Assembly (NCBI GenBank): GCA_007922195.1
Contig: ML681971.1
Coordinates: 636,439-700,438 of the forward strand
DNA length: 64,000 nucleotides
Direction: 5' to 3'
Origin: Podocnemis expansa
Taxonomy: Eukaryota; Chordata; Testudines; Podocnemididae
Under the pieces are notes generated by a model that saw nothing but the letters and a program-made list of their open reading frames with translations, did no database searches and was not told the DNA's origin. Every line of letters begins with the position of its first letter. Within the stretch, counting starts at the first letter, position 1. Shown in pieces: positions 34,513 through 45,617 of the stretch. A program made the translations under genes and the position numbers.

Positions 34513-35930
34513 TGGCAGACCCAGACAGCAGTTGCTATTATGCAGCAGGCCTCTGCTTTTTGTTCTTTTCTGCCAGCAGGTGGGTTCCTGCTGTTTTTCT
34601 TTTTCTATTGCTAAGGAGGATGACAAGTTCTCATAATCCCACTGAAATTATTATATAGGTCAGACTGTAAATAGCCTTGAATTATTATTTAGCCAGGATG
34701 CTCTGGCTGACCCACTAACCTCTGTGATAAGTAACAGGGAAATCCTTAACAGCCCAAGTGAGTAGATGCTGGTTTTACATCTCTTCTGGAAGTGGTATTT
34801 CTAGTAGTACAGTTCTCCTAACAGAGCACTGGGACACAGCTATACATCCCTATTTAAGGAACCAAAGTAGCTTCTTGCCAACATTTTACTGATGCTGCCC
34901 ATCAAACTCACAAGGGAACTAGCCAAGGTTAATAAGGCACAACTGTGTCCCTATCTTACTCCAATTGTTGGTGAAAAGGAGGCAGCTATATTTTTTATCA
35001 AGACCCAGTCAGGGAAGTACATGGCAGTTTAACAAGGATTTTGCTAAGTGGTCAAAATCTTGAGTCAGGCACCTGAAAACTAAGGCTGTCTTAACAATGG
35101 TAAGACTTTAAAAAATAATACCAGTAGGGGGGTTAATTTGGCTTCTGAGCCTTTTGGTTGGAGTTGGCAACATTTTCAAACTTTCCTCCACAACCATGAG
35201 GTCCAGAAACTTGCTCTTTAAATAAATAGATGAAATGAAAGTTGAGATTCTTGTATATTCATGTGATTGCCACTTGAAGCATAATCCCAGATACTGTAAT
35301 TGACTTTCAATCAAGTCATAAGAGTTTGTAAAAGTGGTCTCTTAGGCAGAGAAATATAGGGAAGTAAGGTGAAAAGCTGTCTCCTGTTGAGAAATGCTGT
35401 GCTATATTAAGTTTGCTATAATGCTGATTGTTTCCAGGAAAAGGGAGGTGCTGTAATCTGAGATGTTTGGGAACAAACCATGCCACTCTGGTAAAGGCAG
35501 ACAGACCATGATCCTGAAAGGAAGTTTTTTCCTGTTATAAACTAAAAATGGATGAGCAGTGGATTCTTATTATTCTGCAACAAACCTTCCGTCACCCTTC
35601 AGCAATTAGGAAGAAGAAGTGACTGAGCAGGGACACCCAGAAATAACTGTCACTCCCTGAAAAGGCCAATTTTAGATAGTCTGGAGGGAACCAAAATGTA
35701 TTAAGCTAAAAAGCAATTCCCAATCTTGTATTAAAAAAAATAAATAAAACCCAGGGGCCCATTTCTGCCCTCACTTGTACCTGTGTGACGCTATGGCCTT
35801 GATGAAGGGGTTTGTATAACTGAGGGCTGACTCTGGTTCTTTATGTAACTTTATTTTTTAAGCATGTCTTTCTCTTTGTTCAGTTCCGTGAGCAGTTAAA
35901 CATTCTGTGCTGCAGGGAATGACAAACTGT
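34513..35930. other. Intergenic, no gene seen
   Basis: AT-rich unique sequence with short open frames lacking recognisable content. Between the PATL2 promoter and B2M no further gene was found. Confidence 0.55.
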
Positions 35931-35938
35931 GTCACGCA

Positions 35939-36988
35939 CAGGGCCGTCCCTAGGGTAGGGTGAGAGAGGCAGCCACCCAGGGCCCCGCACTGCTGCCCCA
36001 CACTGGTGACCAGGTGAGCCGGCCAAAAGTGGCAGCCCAGTTCAGTGCTGCTGGTCCCCCTCTCCCTGCACGTGCTGCTTTTGGCTCTGTGCCGGAACAG
36101 CGGGGAGGGGGCGGGAGGCAGTGCGAGGCCCGTATCACTGCCCCCTCAGCTGTGCTGCCTCTGTGATGAAGTAAGAAAACCTCTTGGGTTACTGTGGTTC
36201 TTCTTTTCTGTTCCTGTTCTTTGGTGATGGTATTCTGGTGATGGGACACAGGGGTGTGATAACTATAGGTACCACTAGGGGGGAAGAGGCTTTAGTGCGA
36301 CCGTACCTGGACCCCCTGGGGGTGACAGGTTGTGACCAGGAGCAGGGCAGCTGGAGGGAGAGGAGAACAAAGGGGAGAGAGGGGAGAAGGAAGATGGAGG
36401 TCAGAGGGGCAGGACCTCCAGGGCTTGTCCTGGGGGTTTACTGTCTGCCCTCCTAGGTGATCTGAGAGCCAACTGTCCTAGCTGCTGTGCTAAGTGGATT
36501 GCTAATAAACCCTCTGACTGCTATACTGGCTGAGTGTCACTGCTGATTGGGACCGCTGGGACCCTCGTAGGGGGAGGAACCCCCCCCAAGGGAGACCAGA
36601 CGGAGCAAGGATCGGACTCTCTGGGCCTGGATTTGGGAAGCTGGCTACAGGTAGTGTGGAGACCCTGGTGAATGGGAGAAAGCTCCACCATAGCAGAATC
36701 CCTGGTGGGCTGTGAACAGAGGGGATCCAAGAGGCTTTTCTGGGTTCCCCGTGACAGCCTCTCACCCCCTCCCCACTGCTCCGGCACAGAGCCGAAAGAA
36801 GCACGTGGGGGAGGGGGTGGACTAGCGGCGCTGAACTGGGCCATCCTTTTGGCTGGCTCACCCAGTCTCTGGCAAGGGGTGGCTGGCGCAGGGGCCGGCC
36901 AGCCCCACCCCCCACTGCTGGGGGGCTGGGGGGGGGCCCACAGAGGGTGATTCGCCTGGGGCCCTGCACCCCCCTAGGGATGGCCCTG
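35939..36988. mobile_element. hAT-type element carrying a nested solo LTR
   Basis: The termini CAGGGCCGTCCCTAGGG and CCTAGGGATGGCCCTG form an inverted repeat, with duplication GTCACGCA / GTCATGCA (7 of 8) at 35931-35938 and 36989-36996. It is the same family as 594-1079. Without the LTR it is about 450 bp, which matches that copy's 486 bp. Confidence 0.85.
36162..36756 (+). mobile_element. Solo LTR of an endogenous retroelement (595 bp)
   Basis: It starts TGTGATGAAG and ends CCCCGTGACA, so TG...CA with TGT/ACA inverted ends. The 5-bp duplication GCCTC lies at 36157-36161 and 36757-36761. An AATAAA at 36504-36509 sets the plus orientation (U3-R-U5). It has no internal coding region. The insertion splits the hAT element at 35939-36988. 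The retroelement class is not determined. Confidence 0.8.
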
Positions 36989-37485
36989 GTCATGCATATC
37001 TTTTGGGTACCAGTAAACCACACAGGAAGAGGTGCAGTAGCTAGAAGTTTGTCACGTGAACCTTACTTAACTTGTCAACATTACTCATCATAAAAAATAC
37101 CCTTGGTAACACTCACAATAATAACAAATTTTATGTTGTATTTCCAGATTAAGTAAATTAAACTGGAGATGATTTTGTGGACTGACCATAATTTAATGGT
37201 AAAAACATTGTAGGGACGTCAGCTGTGACTGACAGATTTACAGTATTTTGTCATATCCTGGTTAAATCTTATAGAAATAAGACATTTTATTGAATTATGT
37301 CAAACCTGATGGAATTAGGTCGAATTCTTTGGGGTATAAAAATACAACTGTGTGTGTATAATTGTGGCACATTGTACTATATACCTTCTCTTGAAGGAGT
37401 GGGGTGTAAATGTTATTCCTGTTATCAGCCCTTTGAAGAGTTCCCCTTCCACCCATTCCTCCAGCAAGGTGCATGTACACTAGTT

Positions 37486-37593
37486 CAGTGTTTCTCAACC
37501 TTTCTGATACCAGGGACTGACGCCCTACACTGTGTCAAAGTGATCTCATGGATGGTGCCTGCCCATGGACACACACATCCTTCAGAAACACTG
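37486..37593. mobile_element. Short hAT-type MITE (108 bp)
   Basis: The termini CAGTGTTTCTCAACC and TTCAGAAACACTG are inverted repeats. The duplication is CACTAGTT / AACTAGTT (7 of 8). Confidence 0.75.
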
Positions 37594-37629
37594 AACTAGT
37601 TCACATAGGAGCCTTCAGGGATCACCAAA

Positions 37630-37778
37630 GAAACAAACAAGGAGTCCTGTGGCACTTTTAAAGACTAACACATTTATTGTGTGAGATTTTTTGTTTTTTA
37701 CTTTGACTTTTAAAGTGCCAGGGGACTCCTTGTTTGTTTTCCTGAACCAGGCTAACAAGCTATCCCTCTGAAACAGAC
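37630..37778. repeat. Inverted SINE pair
   Basis: The plus arm AACAAGGAGTCCTGTGGCAC with AAGACTAACACATTTATTG turns into a minus arm reading TTTTAAAGTGCCAGGGGACT and AGGCTAACAAGCTATCCCTC. The SINE tails are largely lost between the arms. This is a third example of head-out inverted SINEs in the window. Confidence 0.75.
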
Positions 37779-38368
37779 AAAAGGAGGATTTTTGGATAAA
37801 CAGTCAGGTTTTTAATTGGCTCAGGGCCTTCTTGTGGAGCCAGCAAACTGGCAAGAGTCTGGTCCACCAGCAGCAGCTTCCCCAGAACTTGAAATGGGGG
37901 GGCTGGGGTGCTCACTAAATTGGTTTAACACTATTTCTACCTGACAACTGGCGGGCGGAGAGTATTGGGAAATCCCTGAGTCCAGCCCCAAGCCTTAGGG
38001 AAAGGCTGGAAGGGTATGGCCTATTGAAGCCCCATGGTTCTGCTAATTCTCAACAGAAGCCCCTTTGAACTTGTGACCACAGCGAGCCTCCACCTCTAAA
38101 AGAGGGTGAGGAGACAGACCTCCTCTGCACAGGGTTATGAGCTGGGGGGCGGTTTTGAAAGCACTGGATCAGGCGCAGGCTGGCGCTGGGCGGGGGCCGA
38201 GAAAAGGAGGCTTTGCAGAAGTCGAGGCTGCGGTGCAGGAAATGGGGACAGCAGCAAGCGAAGCGGCGCCAGCGCTCATCGAGGCCGCCCCGGGGTATCG
38301 CACACTGAGGCTCTTGGCACGCGCTGTCCCCCCCACCCCACCCCCGGGACGGGGCGCGCGGCTGCCTG

Positions 38369-38385
38369 GAAAGCGAAAGCGAAAG
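38369..38385 (+). promoter_or_regulatory. B2M: ISRE in B2M promoter
   Basis: GAAAGCGAAAGCGAAAG has three GAAA half-sites, two of them in the GAAANNGAAA spacing of an interferon-stimulated response element (IRF/ISGF3). It lies about 150 bp upstream of the TATA box. The position fits the interferon control known for mammalian B2M. Confidence 0.75.
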
Positions 38386-38471
38386 CGGCGCCGGCGGACG
38401 GGCGGCAGAACCGCAGCGCGCACGCGCCAGAAAGCCCCGCCGGCCTGGCTAACCTGTCAGCTGAACCTCTG

Positions 38472-38515
38472 CCTGGAGACGCGTGATGCGGGGGACGTTC
38501 CGCCGCTCTGATTGG
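38472..38515 (+). promoter_or_regulatory. B2M: X/Y enhanceosome module of B2M promoter
   Basis: An X1-like CCTGGAGACGCGTG (38472-38485; 11 of 14 against CCYAGNRACNGATG) is followed by the Y box CTGATTGG (38508-38515), an inverted CCAAT. The gap of about 22 bp fits the fixed spacing bound by RFX and NF-Y, and through them NLRC5/CIITA, at MHC class I and B2M promoters. The X2/CRE part is weak. Confidence 0.65.
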
Positions 38516-38531
38516 CCGCTGTCAGGCGGGC

Positions 38532-38538
38532 TATAAAA
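38532..38538 (+). promoter_or_regulatory. B2M: B2M TATA box
   Basis: TATAAAA lies 74 bp upstream of the ATG and 17 bp after the Y box. Transcription would be expected to start near 38562-38570. Confidence 0.8.
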
Positions 38539-38605
38539 GGCGCGAGCCGGGGCGGCAGCGCCAGTCGAGTTTTCCTAGCGGTGGTTGGCAGGTGTGGCGG
38601 GCGCC

Positions 38606-40310
38606 ATGGCACGCGGTCTCGGGGTGCTGCTGCTCGTCTTGCTCGGCCTGCTCGGCCTGGAGGCGGTGGAAAGTAAGAGCGCGCCGCTGCGGGGTCACCT
38701 CCCCGGAGGGGCGCGAAACCTGGGTGGGCTCGGCGGCCTGGTCCACGGCGGGGCGCGGGCCGCTTGTGCCCGGGGCTGGGCCTCCCAGGCCTAGGGGTGG
38801 GCGGGCAGCCGCGCGGGGCCAAGCGGCCATTGCGCCCGGCCTGAGCCTTCGACTGGCGGTCGGGGGGCGCGGGGAGAGCTGCAGCCGCTGAGTGTTACCT
38901 GGCTCCTGTCTTCTCCCAACCTCTGCAGGGGCTCCCAAAATCCACGTCTACTCCCGCAACCCTGCGGAGGACGGCAAGCCCAACCACCTGAACTGCTACG
39001 TGGAGGGATTTCACCCCCCCAGCATCAAGATCAGGCTGCTGAGGAACGGCCAGCCCATGGAGGACGTGACCATGTCCGACCTGTCCTTCAGCGATGACTG
39101 GACTTTCCAGCGCCTGGTGCATGCTCCCTTCACGCCTAGCGGGAAGGATAGCTATGACTGCGAGGTGGAGCATGCCACCCTTACGAGCCCCAAGAAGACT
39201 AGATGGGGTGAGTAGTTGACTGCTTCCGTCCTGGTCGCTTTGCCCGTTGGCGATCGGCATCTAGATTTGGAGTCTGCTGGGACTGGGTGCCAGCACTCTG
39301 GCAGAGCATGCAGCTTGTCTGCCTACTTACAAGTCCTGTGTCCTTTCTGTTTTTCAGAAGGGTAACATAATAGGATGAGTTCCTAGGTTTTTGTTTCAAA
39401 GCTGCTTTGCGCCTTCTTTAGTCCCAAGTCAAATCAATCAACTGCTGGTCAAAGAGAACATGTGAATTAATCTGTGCTATAGCATCTGGTAACACTGGCG
39501 AGTGGGAGAGGCTAGTTTCTGGGACGTTGGAGCTGCTGTAGATCAGGCTGGCTAGCAAAGCTGTGGAGAGGGTGTGCACAGTCCCTGCCTATGCAGTGCT
39601 ATTAGCTTTAATGTTATGAAAGCAGTAGTTTAATCCTTTTTACCCATCTCACTCTTTAAAAGCTACCTGAACCAATATTACAGACTTAGTTTTTTATGAC
39701 TTGCGTATTGAAGTAGGGTAAGAGAAAAGATAAAGTGAGGCTGCTTATTAGAGGAGCTGTTTTTTTTCAGAGAAACCATTTTCAACCCCAGCCTGGTCTT
39801 TTATTTTGCTTTCCTACCCACACGCTTTTCACTTTGTCTTTTTGTTTGTTTTTTGTGTTTTTTTTGTTTCATTTGATACATAAACACCAAATGGTAAAAG
39901 TTCAGGATCTTGAACTGGTATGGCATGCCTGTGATGCTGGGGTGCAGTGGAATTCAGTTTGATAGGAGCCCTGCAAATAGATGCAGAAGGTCCTGGGTTC
40001 AATTCCCAGGGGGTTGGACTCGATCTCATGAGGTCCCTTCCAGCCCTACGATTTGATTGATTGATTGATCCATGAAGGGAGGAGGAAACTTGATTAGTTT
40101 CAGTAATATAAGCAGTGGTGCTTAGGAGGGTTGGCAAGAAGATGATGGGTGTGGTGTCAGTTTCTTTTCTGGCCAAGTCCATAGTCCCTTAGCATGACCA
40201 GTGCTGGCTTGTCACAGTGCTGGCAGAGTTCTGTTGCTCCAGCAGCAATCATGTCTTGGAAGTAAAATCTAACATCTTTTTTTTTTCCTCTTGCAGATCC
40301 AGATAACTAA
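38606..40310 (+). CDS. B2M: Beta-2-microglobulin, MHC class I light chain
   Basis: Coding exons are 38606-38672, 38929-39207 and 40297-40310, giving 119 residues, the same length as human. Phases match and the central exon is 279 nt, as in mammals. Residues 1-20 are a Leu-rich signal peptide ([20 protein letters not shown]). The mature 99-residue protein starts [18 protein letters not shown]. It is one C1-type Ig domain, with the disulfide pair at precursor C45 ([11 protein letters not shown]) and C100 ([10 protein letters not shown]) and the conserved DDWTF loop. The last exon adds only three and two-thirds codons, giving DPDN. It pairs with MHC class I heavy chains in the ER and at the cell surface. 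The ATG at 38606 heads the signal peptide; the upstream in-frame TTG is ignored. A noncoding last exon starts at 41148. Confidence 0.97.
39930..40072 (+). repeat. tRNA-headed SINE with CR1-type tail, B2M intron 2
   Basis: A tRNA-like B box GGTTCAATTCC (39996-40006) and a plausible A-box region near 39940-39955 precede GGTTGGACTCGATCTCATGA and GGTCCCTTCCAGCCCTACGA. The latter is the CR1 3' end in plus orientation. The unit ends in a (TTGA)n-like tail, ATTGATTGATTGATT. It is a different SINE family from the common one in this window. Confidence 0.7.
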
Positions 40311-41147
40311 CTTTCTTCTTAGATGTGTATGGTAAGTAATGGATGTTTCTTTCTTGCTATCAAAGTAAATTTGGTGCTAGACTGATCTTTAGGCTGATGC
40401 CCAGGGAAGGAAGCTCAGTGCCTGACCCATGGAGATGAGTGGAACAGGCCGCTGTTAGCTGGTAACTTAGTTTAGGAATGCAATTGTCACGATATTTTTC
40501 TGCATAGCACTGGTAAGAATATGATGTTTTTCTGGAGATTCCACTCATTTGGTCAAGAATTGAAAAGAGCACCTGCTTGAAGCCAATAACTTTTTTTGTA
40601 AAGCTCATGTGACTTCCCTTATTTCCAATTGCCAAATGATTAGTATGTCAGAGGGCATACTCTGCTAGTCACCAGAGCCTGCTGTATTGTTTCATTCCGG
40701 GCAGGTTTGAGGTGTGTCTGGGGAGGGCTGACTGATAAATACTGCATTAGGATTAGTTGAAAAATGGTTACTAGTGTAGGGTAGGGGTTCTCAAACTGGG
40801 TCATGACCCCTGGGAGTCGCAGCATTTTTCTAGAGCTTTGTAATTTTGCTTTGATTTGAATCAGGGATGTCAAACTTGGGGCCTGTGAGCCAGAGCTGGC
40901 CTGCAAGGGGTGCTGATTTTGCCCAGGAGCTGCTGCTTGGGGGAGGGCCCCCCCCCCATTGGAGTCACAGCTCACATTTATGTTAGTTTGCAGCTAGGCT
41001 CTTTTGCATCTCTTTCTATTAGAGATGCAAGAGATACTCTTTCAAACAATCCAGTATATACTAGTTTGTAACCATTTCTTTTCAGATTGCTTATTCTTTA
41101 ATATAAGATGATTAATAAAACAATCTCTTCTTTCCCATTCTTTTCAG

Positions 41148-41527
41148 CTCTGAAGAATTCTGCCTTGCAATTTGAAATCAGCTTAAACCTTCATCCATTT
41201 TCCTGTGCTGTTTTCACACCCTAGCCCCATTATGTATGGGAGCTGATTTTATTGCTTTTAAGCTGATGCTAAATAATTTTTGTAGGAGGGAGAAGTTGCA
41301 TGGAGATCTCTTTTCAAATTAAAAACTTTGTAGTATGAAATATTAGATTTGAGCTTTGGGTCCCCCCATCTGTGTATGATGGTGTCACATTAGATCTGGC
41401 CTCATGCCAAAGTTCTCCATGCTGTCCGCATCAGTTGGGAAGAAAAGAACTTGGGTAACCCAGTGGTGGACATGTTTATAAAATCATTGTAGCTCTTATG
41501 TGAAAATAAACCAATATTTTGTTGGGC
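41148..41527 (+). other. B2M: B2M noncoding terminal exon (3' UTR)
   Basis: The coding exon continues to 40331, then GTAAGT. A polypyrimidine tract and CAG end at 41147. The exon runs to an AATAAA at 41505-41510. An exon after the stop codon is also the mammalian arrangement. Intron 3 contains two hAT-end-like pieces (40783-40830, 40862-40980). Confidence 0.75.
41505..41510 (+). terminator. B2M: B2M polyadenylation signal
   Basis: AATAAA followed by TTTTGTTGG and a GTGTGCTGCTGTT downstream element within 35 bases. It is the first strong signal after the terminal exon acceptor. Confidence 0.75.
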
Positions 41528-41529
41528 AG

Positions 41530-42519
41530 TCTGGCAAGTGTGCTGCTGTTACTCTAAATTGGTAGTTGTAAGGTAAATCCTAAGCATATTTCAGGCTCTT
41601 GAGACCTGATGGATCCTTGTAATTCAGGTATGCTCTGCTTATGGTATTGAAAGAACTTGAACTGTAAGTTTGAAGGATTTTTTTTTTTTTTCCCCCCAAG
41701 TATCTCTGGACATAAGAGCTATAAGTCTGAGTTGCAAAATGCTTGTAGACAGCAAAAGTCTTCTCACTGATGGGGAGAGCATTGAGGGCTATGCAGGTGA
41801 GTGTCACATGCGTTGTCCAGGAGCACGGGGTGAACAGTAGAGCAGTTCAAGGGCACTTGTCTATATAGCATTCCTTATAATAAGTGCAAATCAATACAAT
41901 TATTGCGAGTTAAAGCAATAAATCAGTGTGTGCAAGTCTGAAAAACTTATTTTGGGGTGTCCCGAAATGGTTTTATTTTTACTAATTAAAAGGATTGTTT
42001 AAGACTTTGTAAGAATATCAGTTGTATATAATGACAGTCTGTTTAAAATATATTTAAACACAACCGTGTGGAAATTGTGGTTCCTTGAGTAGTATCTTCT
42101 CCAGCTTGCTTTGATTTGGGTTCAGCAAGGTGTGCTATTGTCAGTGGCTGCTGATGTTTTCGTTCCCCTTATACTTTAATCAGAAAAAAAGTGGAAATTG
42201 TGTTCCTGATCCATATAGTCATTGACTTCTCAGCCTTGCCTTCCAAAAATGTAGGTCCTCTGCTTTCTCCTCTCATAGTCCCTCTTTTTGTCTCTGTAGA
42301 GTCTTTTGTGACAAATACAGCACTTCCTTGCAATACCTCTGGAGAAAACTTGAGTACCTTTGGGAGTCCATTGTATTATTGCAGTGGTTCTATACTGTAG
42401 TGAGCCTGGATGATCAGTGGACTATATTGAACAAGGTGATAGACAAGAATGGTCCTTGAGATCAGTATGTGTGAAGTGGAATTCCCAGGAGATACCTAGG
42501 GGAGGTGAATGCAAATACC
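41530..42519. other. Intergenic, no gene seen
   Basis: AT-rich sequence downstream of B2M. No recognisable repeat end or open frame of note. Confidence 0.5.
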
Positions 42520-42527
42520 CTCTAAAG

Positions 42528-42712
42528 CAGGGCTCTCAAACTCAAATCACCACGAGGGCCGCATGAGGACTAGTGTGTTAGCCCAAGACTGCACCACAGA
42601 GACCTTTCCATACAATGATTTTGCAAATATTGGTAATGATAGTGTCGTTGTGGGCTGCAGGAAATAGCTTCAGGGGCTGCATGCAGCCCGCAGGCTGTGC
42701 ATTTGAGACCTG
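42528..42712. mobile_element. Short hAT-type MITE (185 bp)
   Basis: The termini CAGGGCTCTCAAACTC and GCATTTGAGACCTG are inverted repeats, with the exact 8-bp duplication CTCTAAAG at 42520-42527 and 42713-42720. It is the same family as 3946-4155. Confidence 0.85.
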
Positions 42713-42720
42713 CTCTAAAG

Positions 42721-43574
42721 GTTGGGTTTCCAGAAAATCAGGTGCTGTGCCCTGGAAGGGGCACCAGTGCCTGCTATTTGCCCATCTCTGAAGGCTGGAG
42801 ATCAAAAAGCCCACAAGCTATTTAATAAAAATCTAGCTTGATTTGTGACATCTTGAGATGAGGTTCTTAGGCTGACTCTCAGTGCAGACCTGTTGGAGTT
42901 GGGGATGGAGATGGATCACTGGCAAGTTTAATAGCATGCATGTAGGCCTTTATCATTTTAACATTTTTGCCAATGCTTTTATGTTAAGAATGAATGAGCT
43001 GTGTGGTAACTGGGCAGTTATTCTGTTGCCACTGCTCAGAGCAAAATGGTAAATCCCGACTTGTTCAAGGCAGCGCGACTTGCTGGGTGTAACTGTAAGT
43101 AAGGAACTGTGCAGTGTGTGGGGGAAAAACTGGTCAGGAGGGCAAGAGATGTGGCTGGGACAGATTTCCCAGTGTTCAGCCTAGAGCAGGGCATCACTGA
43201 GCAATCTAGTGCACCAACCTGGGCTCCCTCTCACCACTGTGATATTGTCATTCCAAACCTCCAGCAGGTACTTATCCTATACAGACGTGCACAGATGCAC
43301 CCATCTGAGTTACGCGAATAGTTTGCAGCCACTCATGAACCATCAATAGAGGGGCTGCACCCAGTTCTGCCCCAGCATTGCTGCCCAGAACTGTACAGTC
43401 TTGTTACCTGGTCTGCCCTTTGCTCAATGGAGAAACGACACCAGCTTTTTATGAACTGTATTGAGATTACCCAAACTCTTCAAGCAAAACACGCATTTCT
43501 ATTTTAAAACCTATTAACTGCAGGAAGACTTTAAGTGCTTATAAGTAGCAGGTAAAGAGATCAAGAGTTGGTTC

Positions 43575-43615
<41 letters not shown>

Positions 43616-45086
43616 CGGCCCAATTTTAAAAAATACAGGATTTGCAGCAAGCAGTCTCACCCTTAACAGCTGGTAAAGGAGATTACAGATCCTCAGTACG
43701 CATGCTGGGACTGCCTTTTGGCATCTTCATCCTCCAGGTGTTTCTTCTAGCTGTTGAAGATCTTCACTGACTGCTCTATTGAACAAGAAGGATTGAACTG
43801 ATGGCGGTGAATTTGCCATAGTCAATGTAGACGGCCTGAGCAGCTAGCAGCTGGTAAACAAAGCTATTCCCATGTTTCAGCAAGGAAAACAACCCTTAGT
43901 TTAGTTTCTTTTTTAATTTCTTGTTTGCTTTTCATTCCTGGTTCTTAGAGCCTTGCTGGGAGAATACTGCAACTCACTTAGCATTTAATTAAAAAAAAAA
44001 TGCTGTAAAATGAGTAAAAGGCTTCCTATGTAAAACTGATAAATTACAGGAAGATCTGTTTTTGTACAAAACCATGAAATAAAGTGATAACATTTAAGCA
44101 GTGTTGAGAGAAAAGCTTGTTCTTTGCTCTAGTCAATGAAGGAGCCAGACAACAGGAGGAAGAATCACAAGTTTGACACTCAGAGCTACTGAGTATTCTG
44201 GCCCGGAAGGACAGGTGCTAAAGGGTTTTATACACAGGTACAAATACTTAATTCAAGGAAACCCAAAAATGGTTAATATATTCAAGGTAAAGAAGGTTAA
44301 TACATTTATTAGTACCAAATAGGGATAGTCTTCATACATATTTATATAGGGTAGGAGAATTTCTTTGTTAGGATCTTGTGTTTCATATAAGATAGGAGAA
44401 TTAGTAAAGAAGGTCAAGCTGGCTCCTCCAAGCCTGGGAATGTAATAAACAAAGTTGTTGATTAATAGGTGAGCTCAAGACTGGTGCAAGTTTCCTCTAT
44501 CTTCTGCTTACAGACTGTTCAAGGATGAGAGGGGCCCTGTATTCTTGTTAGTCAGGCTAGAGGTTGGAACAATGTCAAAGGAATAGTGCTAAAATAGCAT
44601 CACTTATGCTCACAAGTTTGTGGTCTCATTACAAATCTTGTAACAGCAGCTAAGAAAAAGATGAGAGAAACTAGAGGAGGGATAAATTCATTATGTGGAA
44701 AATTGAGCATGCACTAAAAGGACAAGTAGAAATACCCAACTGCTAGCCCAAGACCTTATGAAATAGGACAAGCCTGAGCTGGATAAGTGGGCAAGCTGCC
44801 AGGAGTCAGATTGTGAAAGTGTAACCTTGCTGAAACTGCAATAATAAGCATAAAGAGTGGGAAACTACCTTGAGGAAGGAGGTGTTGTGTCAGCCTAGTG
44901 CTGGAGAGGTCTTGCCAAAACTATCCCTTTCCATCATGGAGGGATAGCCAGGGTTCCTTTCTCCTACAAGCAAAGGATTGAGCAGTCGGCAGAAGAAGCT
45001 GAGCTAGCACCAAATTCTGGATCATTCCACAAGAGTTCAGGTAAATCAAGAAACAAGTCTGAAGGCAATAACAGCAAAACCAGATG
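42721..45086. other. Intergenic, with a poly(A) tract
   Basis: No gene is seen. A run of about 32 A at 43579-43610 may be the tail of an unrecognised retroposon. The stretch 44110-44940 looks LTR-like in composition, but I could not find termini. Confidence 0.45.
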
Positions 45087-45094
45087 TTCTAGCC

Positions 45095-45617
45095 CAGGGT
45101 CCCCAACCTGTGGCCCATGGGCCACTTTTGATCCATGGGATCTTTCAAAGTGACCCATGGGCACTGCTCACTTGCTGCAGAAGTGTGCTTTTGCCTAAGA
45201 ACCAAGGCAGAGTATGCTCCTGGAGCATGCTCCTTACTGCAGCCAAGGGGACAGGAGATCAGCAGTCCCCTCCCCATGGATGTAGCAGGGAGTTTGGCAA
45301 AGTGCTCTGGCTGGGTCCCTAAGCTCTGGGGTCCCTGCTGGAGCTAGAAGGAGGGAGCACTGATCTCTGTCCCTCTACTTACAGAAGGGAACTACTGCCT
45401 AGGCTTCAGATAGAATGTAAGGAGCTACAGGATGCCTGTGTTTTCCTGCTGCGGCCAGGGGGACAGGAGATCAGTAAGGAGGTGGTCTCACTGAACTTCT
45501 ATCTGTCTGCAGCTGCAACAGGGAGGGGAAAGAGGCCTGCTGGAAGAGACTGGTGGCTCTTCAAGGTTGTAAAGATGATACTTGCGGCCCTTGAGCCAAA
45601 AAAGTTGAGAACCATTG
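45095..45617. mobile_element. hAT-type element (523 bp)
   Basis: The termini CAGGGTCCCCAACCTGTGGC and AAGTTGAGAACCATTG are inverted repeats. The duplication is TTCTAGCC / TTCCAGCC (7 of 8). Its interior is shared with 14823-15340. Confidence 0.85.

Larger units (their letters stand above)
38150..38900. promoter_or_regulatory. B2M: CpG island over B2M promoter and exon 1
   Basis: A dense CpG stretch (for example GGGGCGCGCGGCTGC and CGGCGCCGGCGGACGGGCGG) covers the upstream region, first exon and start of intron 1. This is typical of a constitutive housekeeping promoter. Confidence 0.75.

Noticed and set aside
38457..38938. Minus-strand frames over B2M exon 1
   Set aside because: CpG-island composition; the plus-strand signal peptide, promoter and splice sites explain the region.
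39996..40006. tRNA gene suggested by a B box
   Set aside because: No cloverleaf can be completed and a CR1 tail follows directly, so it is a SINE head.
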